NCBI GenBank assembly: GCA_021827255.1
Contig: JAKAWO010000017.1
Location: forward strand, 1 to 18,979
Length of the DNA: 18,979 nt
Reading direction: 5' to 3'
From: Acidobacteriota bacterium
Lineage (GTDB): Bacteria > Acidobacteriota > Terriglobia > UBA7540
The position numbers and the translations under genes were made by a program. This document shows positions 13,470 to 18,979 of this stretch, one piece after another; within the stretch, counting starts at the first letter, position 1; each line of letters begins with the position of its first letter. The notes beneath the pieces are model-generated. The model was not told the DNA's origin. It saw nothing but the letters and a program-made list of their open reading frames with translations, and did not search any database.

Positions 13470-14174
13470 TTATTCGCCGATGAGGCAGGCCTCCTCGATA
13501 AGGATGGCATGCACCTCGCGTGGGCCATGCACCCCGCGAATCAGGATCTGCTCGATGTCCGCGGTACGGCTGGTGCCGGTGACGAAGACTGCCGAACGAG
13601 CCGGGCCTGGCTGACCCGGGACAGTTGAAACCGGCAGCCGGCTGAGTACGTCCTCCAGCGTGGCGCGTAGTTGATTTCGCTGGTAGAGGGCGATGTGGAC
13701 GGGTGGAGCGAGTGAGACGAGCTGCGCGCCCTCCGTTTGGCTCGTCAGAACCAAGCTCCCAGATTCCGCAAGAACAAAGCTGACTCCGGTGATCCCTACG
13801 TCGGCAGCAAAGCATTGCTGACGGAAGCGGCCTTCTTCTTCCATAGAACTGCCGGACCACCTGGCCGCGCTCTTCCCCCAGCTCGCGCATTTTTCCCTTA
13901 GCTTCGTTTGACCGAGGATCGGATTTTTAGAAAGAACCACTTGCGTGGCGGCATGGGCATCGAGAATAGACAGGAGAATGTGGTCCAGCTCAGTGGAACT
14001 GCCTGCTCGAAAGGTCCTTCCTCCGACCGTCTGGAGTTCAGCTTCGAACCTTGCGAGCAGTTCGTTGGCGGCGGTAGGTGGACTAACCATCCCTGCGTCG
14101 CCGGATACACTTGGCGCAGTCGGAGGCGGACTTTCGGGGTTTCGACCCAGGGCCTTTTGAATTTTAGCCAGCAT
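13470..14174 (-). CDS. LutC/YkgG-type LUD-domain protein
   Basis: LutC belongs to the LutABC system that oxidises L-lactate to pyruvate with Fe-S proteins in the cytoplasm. The 234-residue protein, with family-typical length, begins with the short helix MLAKIQKALGR and ends in the LUD-domain core: DVGITGVSFVLAESGS (125-140), an LVSLAPPVHIAL segment (152-163), and VTGTSRTADIEQILIRGVHG (198-217). I choose ATG 14174. AGGAG lies only 3 bases before it, so the GTG at 14192 is an alternative; the frame is open to 14315. No lutA or lutB is adjacent, since the upstream gene runs the other way, so this is an orphan copy. It is divergent from the DksA-like gene with about 220 bases between starts. Confidence 0.88.
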   Translation of the reverse strand: MLAKIQKALGRNPESPPPTAPSVSGDAGMVSPPTAANELLARFEAELQTVGGRTFRAGSSTELDHILLSILDAHAATQVVLSKNPILGQTKLREKCASWGKSAARWSGSSMEEEGRFRQQCFAADVGITGVSFVLAESGSLVLTSQTEGAQLVSLAPPVHIALYQRNQLRATLEDVLSRLPVSTVPGQPGPARSAVFVTGTSRTADIEQILIRGVHGPREVHAILIEEACLIGE

Positions 14175-14393
14175 ATTCTCCTGGTTAGACACAATCACCT
14201 GCCTATGTGGATTACCATCTCCTTTGGATTCTACCACTTCCGTCATAATCAAGCAAAGCGTCATTGGCCTGAAAGAACTTGCCGATTCGAGGAGGTTGTG
14301 ATAAGTTTTGCGCAACCTTCAGGTCCTTTGGATCATCTGAAGCAAAGGGTAGATCAGGCGGTCTCCCAACATGAAGTGGCGAAAGGGTTTTCT

Positions 14394-14744
14394 ATGGCGA
14401 TTAGTGCGAAGTCTCAAAAGAACGTTTATCGGTCCATCCTGCTGAAGAAGCGGCAGGAGATTATTGATTACGCGCGGCGATGGCCAGAGGCCTTGGCCCT
14501 GAGCGTTCAGTCGCCCGACGATGTCGAGGTGGCCGTGGGCACCCTTGCCCAGCATGTGACAGCGGCCGCTACCGACCTTCGCAGCCGCGAACTTCGTGAG
14601 ATAGACAATGCTCTCCAGCGGATTGCCGGGGGTACCTACGGCGAGTGCGAGGCCTGCGGTGAGCCAATTTCTCCGGCGCGTCTGAAGGCCCTCCCTTGGG
14701 CGCGTTTTTGCCTTTCCTGCCAGGAAAAGCAGTCCAGAAACTAA
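14394..14744 (+). CDS. Short DksA/TraR-family C4 zinc-finger protein
   Basis: DksA/TraR proteins bind the secondary channel of RNA polymerase and modulate promoters, often with ppGpp. This 116-residue protein has a helical region (5-75) suited to the coiled-coil and a C-terminal C4 zinc finger: C85-x2-C88 (CEACGEPI) and C106-x2-C109 (FCLSCQ), with the family ARLKALPWARFC stretch between. The frame is open upstream to 13908, but that part runs antisense to the LUD gene; ATG 14394 is preceded by GAAAGGG at 6 bases. An acidic pair typical of the DksA coiled-coil tip is not obvious (ALALSVQSPDDVE may be the tip with DD at 42-43), so polymerase regulation is inferred. The 267 bases downstream contain only a weak GTGGC/GCCAC hairpin and the promoter of the next gene. 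Confidence 0.9.
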   Translation: MAISAKSQKNVYRSILLKKRQEIIDYARRWPEALALSVQSPDDVEVAVGTLAQHVTAAATDLRSRELREIDNALQRIAGGTYGECEACGEPISPARLKALPWARFCLSCQEKQSRN

Positions 14745-14841
14745 ACCCGCTAATGTTCTCGCGTTAGTCGGCCGCGTGCAGCCGGGCGGCGTGGCTCAGC
14801 CACCCAGCCCAGGCTCACGGGGCTAATCCTGTCTGCGGCCC

Positions 14842-14858
14842 TCAGTCGTGTACACTGA
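14842..14858. promoter_or_regulatory. Imperfect 17-base palindrome, possible operator
   Basis: TCAGT (14842-14846) and ACTGA (14854-14858) are inverted half-sites 7 bases apart enclosing a GTGTAC core. It lies about 45 bases upstream of the proposed promoter of the dehydratase gene, where a sugar-acid-responsive regulator could bind. Statistical support is weak. Confidence 0.22.
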
Positions 14859-14903
14859 CTCTCCCTCCGCGGAGCGAGGGAATAGCCCGCTCATTTTACT
14901 TTG

Positions 14904-14932
14904 TTGTTGAACCGACCATTTTCGAGTAGATT
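14904..14932 (+). promoter_or_regulatory. Candidate promoter of the dehydratase/beta-galactosidase genes
   Basis: TTGTTG (14904-14909) is followed after exactly 17 bases by TAGATT (14927-14932), in an AT-richer stretch of an otherwise GC-rich gap. Matches to consensus are 3/6 and 4/6. This would give a leader of about 70 bases before ATG 15012. Confidence 0.35.
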
Positions 14933-15011
14933 TCCTAGTTCCATCCCAGTTTTTCAGGCCGGGCTCATGGCCGACGGTCCGGCGCGCGGCATTCGGCTTT
15001 GAGGAGCAAGC

Positions 15012-16166
15012 ATGAAAATCACAGCAGTTGAGCCATGGGTACTGGGGGCCAGCTGGCGAAACTTGATCTTTCTTACGGTAAAAACCGACGAGGGCTTAGT
15101 GGGAATTGGCGAGTGTACTCTTCAGAACCGCGAGGAGGGGGTCCTGGGATACCTTCAGGGCGCCGTCCGCCGGCACGTTATTGGCTCAGATCCGTTTAAC
15201 ATTGAAGACCTCTGGATGCGGATGTACCGGAACGAGTTTTGGCGCAACGGCCCCATCTCGACGACGGTTATCAGCGGCATTGAGATCGCCTGCTGGGATA
15301 TTGTGGGCAAGGCTTGCGGCCAACCCGTTTGGAAAATTTTGGGCGGCCGATGCCACGAAAAGGTCAAAGCCTATGCCAATGCCTGGTACACCGTTGAGCG
15401 TCGGCCGGAGGAATTTGCTCAGCAGGTGAAAGTGGTGCTCGCCAAAGGGTACAAGGCCCTTAAGGTAGATCCTTTCGGGCCGGGCTCGCTCGAGCTTTCC
15501 CGTGAGGAAAAAGTACGATCGGTCGAGTTGGTGGCGGCGATTCGCGAGGCTGTCGGGCCAGAGGTCGAGATTTTCATCGAAATGCACGGGCGCTTCAGCG
15601 CCGCCACGGCCATCGAGCTGGCACGAATGCTGGAGCCTAGTCGGCCCGGTTGGATCGAGGAGCCATGCCCGCCGGAGGACATCCCGTCCCTTCGCAAGGT
15701 GGCCGATCAGGTTCGAATCCCCGTCGCGACGGGAGAACGTTACTTCACCCGTTACGGTTTTCGCGAGGTGATCGAGTCGAGCGCCCCCGACATCATCCAA
15801 GCAGATCCCATCCACGCGGGCGGCATCCTGGAGATGAAGAAAATAGCCGCCCTGGCGGATATTCGCTCCATGCTGATGGCGCCGCACAATTCCAACGGCC
15901 CCGTTTGCACGGCCGCCTGCGTCCATTTTGATTTTTGCACCACCAACGTCAAGGTGCAGGAATGCTTTGACGACTTCTCCGAGTCGTGGGTGGTGGAGGC
16001 TGTGCCCGGCACGCCGAGGCCACGCGACGGTTATTTCTACCCGCCGGAAAAACCCGGCTTGGGCGTGGAGCTCAACGAGGAACTCATCAAAGAGCATCCT
16101 TATAAAGAGGGATTTTTTAATATGTGGGAGTCCAACTGGCATATGCGCCAATTTACAAAGGGTTGA
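15012..16166 (+). CDS. Enolase-superfamily MR/MLE protein, probable sugar-acid (galactonate-type) dehydratase
   Basis: MR/MLE-group enzymes abstract a proton alpha to a carboxylate; the galactonate-dehydratase branch removes water from aldonic acids to give 2-keto-3-deoxy acids. The 384-residue protein has an N-terminal capping domain (1-125) and a barrel with metal ligands E190 (IEMHGRF, with H192), E216 in WIEEP, and E242 in ATGERY, plus D265 in QADPIHAGG and catalytic-type H292 in PHNSNGP. The first ligand is Glu, where Asp is usual; H192 and H292 match the two-histidine pattern of the galactonate-dehydratase group. GAGGAG (15001-15006) sits 5 bases before the ATG. A beta-galactosidase gene follows 89 bases downstream, which fits a galactoside to galactonate route. 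The exact substrate (galactonate, arabinonate, fuconate or other) is uncertain. Confidence 0.9.
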   Translation: MKITAVEPWVLGASWRNLIFLTVKTDEGLVGIGECTLQNREEGVLGYLQGAVRRHVIGSDPFNIEDLWMRMYRNEFWRNGPISTTVISGIEIACWDIVGKACGQPVWKILGGRCHEKVKAYANAWYTVERRPEEFAQQVKVVLAKGYKALKVDPFGPGSLELSREEKVRSVELVAAIREAVGPEVEIFIEMHGRFSAATAIELARMLEPSRPGWIEEPCPPEDIPSLRKVADQVRIPVATGERYFTRYGFREVIESSAPDIIQADPIHAGGILEMKKIAALADIRSMLMAPHNSNGPVCTAACVHFDFCTTNVKVQECFDDFSESWVVEAVPGTPRPRDGYFYPPEKPGLGVELNEELIKEHPYKEGFFNMWESNWHMRQFTKG

Positions 16167-16240
16167 GCCTCCTCGACCGTTTTTGTCCGCAGCTTGACCT
16201 ATGCCCGAAGGGCGCGTGCGGGCGGTTTGGACTCTCGACA

Positions 16241-16247
16241 AGGAAGG
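16241..16247 (+). promoter_or_regulatory. Ribosome binding site of the GH35 gene
   Basis: AGGAAGG ends 8 bases before ATG 16256. It supports this start, which also exposes the complete twin-arginine signal. Confidence 0.65.
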
Positions 16248-16255
16248 GGCAAAAA

Positions 16256-18979
16256 ATGAATTCATCTCGGCGACGCTTCCTCAAGTCCAGTTTGGTTGCG
16301 CCCTGGGCCGCGACGCTCGGCGGGAGAGGCATGGAGCTATGGGGCCTCCCGGTGCCATCGCCTGGCCCGGTGAACTTCCAGAATCCAGACATCATCCGTT
16401 ACGATTCGCATTGCTTCACGATCAACGGAAAGGACACCATCATTCACAGTGGATCGTTCCATTACTGCCGGTGCCCGCAAGAACTTTGGCGTGACCGCTT
16501 GATCAAGTTCAAGCGCGCTGGTTTTAACGCCGTGATGACCTATATCATTTGGAACTACCACGAGCCGGTGGAGGGCCAGTGCGACTTGAGTTCGCTCGAA
16601 GCCTACATTGGCCTGGTTAAGGAAATGGGCCTTTGGCTGATTGCCCGGCCCGGCCCTTACGTTTGCGCGGAATGGGATGACGGCGGATTTCCGCATTGGG
16701 TCGCCGCCATGCGATTTCCCTTGCGCAGCGACCACCCCGAAAGCATTAAGACATCCCAGCATTGGTTCAGCGAAGTTCTGCCGGTCATCCGCCGCCATCA
16801 GATCACGCACGGCGGTCCCATTATCACGATGCAGATCGAGAATGAATACGACTACTGGCAGGGAGTCTCGGATGCCGAAAAACGCGCTTACATCACGGCG
16901 CTGGCGGAAATGGCCTGGAACGCCGGCATTGATATTCCGCTCTTCACCTGCTGGACGCGGCAGGCGAGAGAAAATAATTATCCCGTCATGGCTCAGATTA
17001 TGGACTCCTGCAATTTTTATCCTCGCTGGAACATCCTCCCCTCGGTTGCCGAACGGCTCCAAAAGCTTCGCCGTCAGGAACCGGACTCTCCGCTCCAGGT
17101 TACCGAACTTCAAGGCGGCTGGTTCAGCAAATTTGGCGGCAAGCTTTCCGTGGACCAGGGCGGCATCAACGCTGCCCAGCTCAACCTGTTGACCAAGACG
17201 GTGCTCGAGCAGGGAGTGACTTCTTACAATTACTACATGGGCTTCGGAGGGACGAACTTCGATTGGGCCGCCAAGAACATCACAACGACCTATGACTACG
17301 CCGCCCCGATTCGGGAACCTGGAGGCTTATGGGAAAAGTATTACGCGGCGCGGGGCATTTGCGAGTTTCTGAACCTCCACGGCAGCGTGCTGACCCGAGC
17401 TGAAGCGGTCACGGAGGGATGCTCCTCCACGAATGCCGCTGTCAGCGTCAGCCTGCGCATGAGCGGGAAAAGTGCTGTTGCGTTTGTGCGAGAGAACGCC
17501 AACGCCGAGCAGACCTACAAGATGACTTTCCCCGACCCGGCCAGCCCCACGCATCGCGCCATTCAGGTTCCACGCGAGGGCGAGCTCACGTTGGGGCCGC
17601 GGGAAATGAAGATGATTCCGGTTCAGGTTCCACTCGGCGGCGGTATCCTTCGGTATTCGACCGCGGAGGTCATCGCGCATGGCTCGAATTTCGGCCGTGA
17701 TTTCCTGATCGTTTATGACGATCCCGGCCGGGTCGCAGAGATCGCGCTCGCCACCCATCAGGAGCCGCAGGTCGAGGGCGATGCCATCTACCAATATTGG
17801 GACAAAGAGTACGACTCGCTAGTGCTGGGCGTTCGCGTCGAGAGCCGCGAGAAGTTTCTGTATATCAACCGTCGCCTGCTGCTGGTGGTCGCTCCGCGCG
17901 CGCGAGCTCTGCGCACCTGGTCTCCTCAATTTTCAACCCGCCCGGTTGCGGCCGCCGCAGGACGAAGGCCGGAGCCGATGGATGTCCCCTTCATCACCGA
18001 TGCTGCGCTATTGGCCGATCATGCGACCGAGAAGAACAGTATTCGGGCCGACCTTGATTTTCCGCCCGGCGGCCACGAGCTGACGGTCCTTCTGCCACCC
18101 CTCCCTGTCAAGTGTCGCGTGGACGGCGTCGAGTCCGATTTCAAATATGACCGGCACTGGCGAACCGCCCGTCTCAACCTCACCACGCCATCCGTCCCAT
18201 TGAGTGGTTTAGACATTTCCTCCGCTCAGTTCTGGGTTGAGCGCTTCGATCCCCAGGTTGGACAGTGGGAGAAAAGTTCTCTCAGAACGCTGGATGGGAC
18301 GGGACCCGTTCCTTATGGCTACGTAAAATATCGCGCCACGTTCCTCTCCGCCGCCCCCTCTGAAAAACTTTTCATCACCAGTTACGCTGAAGATGCCAAG
18401 AAAGTTTTTGTGAACGGAGAATTCATCTCGGAGCTTTCGAACTCAGAAACATCCGCCGAAGCGCCGCTGGGTAGCAATTTTAATCAGGCGGCGAGCAGCC
18501 TCATTGAAATTTCTTATGAAGCCTTCGGGACGCCCAATTTCGGATCCAAACTGGGCGAACTGAAGGGAATTAAGTCAGTTAAAATCGGCTCGGCTCCGCA
18601 CAGCGCTCGGCCGATGGAGGGCTGGACGCTGGCTCGTTTCCTGGCGCTCGCCGAGCAGCACGGGCTCAATCCTGAGTCTCCCGCCGTAAGCTGGGAAGCC
18701 GCCACGCTCGGTGCGGCGTCGGGCAAGCCGAGTTTTGTCCCGGCCTATGCGTGGTGCCGGACGGAGTTTCAGCTTGAACAGCTTCCCGAGGGGTGGTTCG
18801 CGCCGTATCGCGCCACCCTGGAAGCCGATTGCGATGCGCTGCTCTACTTGAACGGAAAATTCGTGGGCCGCTATGTGACCATTGGGCCGCAAAAGGATTT
18901 CTATCTCCCGGAGCCTTTCCTGAATTTTGGTGGCCGGAACGAGCTGACCATTTTGCTTGCCTACACGGGAGCCCTCCGT
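16256..18979 (+). CDS. Tat-exported GH35 beta-galactosidase-like glycoside hydrolase (3' end outside window)
   Basis: GH35 enzymes release terminal beta-galactose from glycans by a retaining mechanism. I translated this frame by hand: it is open for 908 codons without a stop to the window edge, so the C-terminus is missing. The N-terminus has a twin-arginine signal, SSRRRFLKSS (3-12). The catalytic barrel (about 45-370) shows INGKD, SGSFHY (65-70), TYIIWNYHEP (95-104), ARPGPYVCAEWD (130-141), acid/base E197 in QIENEY, and nucleophile E284 in VTELQGGWF. Downstream are long beta-sandwich regions, including two jelly-roll-like segments with VNGEF and LNGKFVGRY, typical of GH35. An extracytoplasmic location is inferred. 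The upstream dehydratase suggests the released galactose is oxidised rather than phosphorylated. GH35 also includes exo-beta-glucosaminidases, so substrate is not certain. Confidence 0.92.
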   Translation, partial: MNSSRRRFLKSSLVAPWAATLGGRGMELWGLPVPSPGPVNFQNPDIIRYDSHCFTINGKDTIIHSGSFHYCRCPQELWRDRLIKFKRAGFNAVMTYIIWNYHEPVEGQCDLSSLEAYIGLVKEMGLWLIARPGPYVCAEWDDGGFPHWVAAMRFPLRSDHPESIKTSQHWFSEVLPVIRRHQITHGGPIITMQIENEYDYWQGVSDAEKRAYITALAEMAWNAGIDIPLFTCWTRQARENNYPVMAQIMDSCNFYPRWNILPSVAERLQKLRRQEPDSPLQVTELQGGWFSKFGGKLSVDQGGINAAQLNLLTKTVLEQGVTSYNYYMGFGGTNFDWAAKNITTTYDYAAPIREPGGLWEKYYAARGICEFLNLHGSVLTRAEAVTEGCSSTNAAVSVSLRMSGKSAVAFVRENANAEQTYKMTFPDPASPTHRAIQVPREGELTLGPREMKMIPVQVPLGGGILRYSTAEVIAHGSNFGRDFLIVYDDPGRVAEIALATHQEPQVEGDAIYQYWDKEYDSLVLGVRVESREKFLYINRRLLLVVAPRARALRTWSPQFSTRPVAAAAGRRPEPMDVPFITDAALLADHATEKNSIRADLDFPPGGHELTVLLPPLPVKCRVDGVESDFKYDRHWRTARLNLTTPSVPLSGLDISSAQFWVERFDPQVGQWEKSSLRTLDGTGPVPYGYVKYRATFLSAAPSEKLFITSYAEDAKKVFVNGEFISELSNSETSAEAPLGSNFNQAASSLIEISYEAFGTPNFGSKLGELKGIKSVKIGSAPHSARPMEGWTLARFLALAEQHGLNPESPAVSWEAATLGAASGKPSFVPAYAWCRTEFQLEQLPEGWFAPYRATLEADCDALLYLNGKFVGRYVTIGPQKDFYLPEPFLNFGGRNELTILLAYTGALR

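Noticed and set aside
14262..14283. Sigma-54-like TGGC...TTGC sequence in the divergent lutC/dksA region
   Set aside because: The GG-to-GC spacing is about 3 bases too long for a -24/-12 promoter.
13908..14393. N-terminal extension of the DksA-like frame
   Set aside because: The extension is antisense to the LutC-type gene, lacks DksA-like features, and a good ribosome site precedes ATG 14394.
14791..14803. GTGGC/GCCAC hairpin after the DksA-like gene as terminator
   Set aside because: Only 5 pairs with a 3-base loop and no T-tract.
15186..16265. 359-codon frame on the minus strand
   Set aside because: Antisense shadow of the MR/MLE dehydratase, whose family motifs are clear on the plus strand.
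16337..17113. 258-codon frame on the minus strand
   Set aside because: Antisense to the GH35 catalytic domain, where both catalytic glutamates are encoded on the plus strand.

Overview
The window looks like a chromosomal segment of a GC-rich, free-living heterotroph, most likely an acidobacterium (Acidobacteriota). I infer this from the gene mix rather than a marker gene: a membrane-bound multiheme c-type cytochrome/TPR protein next to a Tat-exported FG-GAP/ASPIC-UnbV (CRTAC1-type) protein, a gluconate-dehydrogenase-like GMC oxidoreductase, a ROK regulator, and a Tat-exported GH35 beta-galactosidase beside an enolase-superfamily sugar-acid dehydratase. There are no rRNAs, tRNAs, insertion sequences, phage genes or CRISPR arrays.

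Layout. Positions 1-1354, minus strand: pyrR with a good sigma-70-type promoter, then endonuclease V upstream of it. Positions 1452-5099, plus strand: a CYTH-domain protein, a GMC oxidoreductase with a ferredoxin-like four-cysteine motif, and a ROK repressor/kinase-like protein that has lost its zinc cysteines. Positions 5100-5516: a 417-base non-coding leader with a CRP/FNR-like palindrome, an 11-residue mini-ORF and several hairpins. Positions 5517-11690, plus strand: the five-heme cytochrome/TPR protein, the CRTAC1-type protein, and an MFS transporter that may be read from its own near-leaderless promoter. Positions 11723-14174, minus strand: a GlmS-like SIS-domain protein, a cold-shock protein with a strong terminator hairpin, and an orphan LutC-type LUD protein. 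Positions 14394-18979, plus strand: a short DksA/TraR zinc-finger protein, an MR/MLE dehydratase, and a GH35 beta-galactosidase that runs off the right edge.

How they may work together. The dehydratase and beta-galactosidase fit a galactoside-to-galactonate (non-phosphorylating) sugar route. The GMC oxidoreductase could oxidise a sugar or polyol and pass electrons through an Fe-S cluster, and ROK and SIS proteins usually handle sugars or amino sugars. The most intriguing unit is the cytochrome/TPR plus CRTAC1-type pair. It looks like a cell-surface or periplasmic redox assembly of unknown substrate, with an unusually elaborate upstream region and a possible terminator between the two genes. 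All pathway assignments are inference from family membership and gene order.
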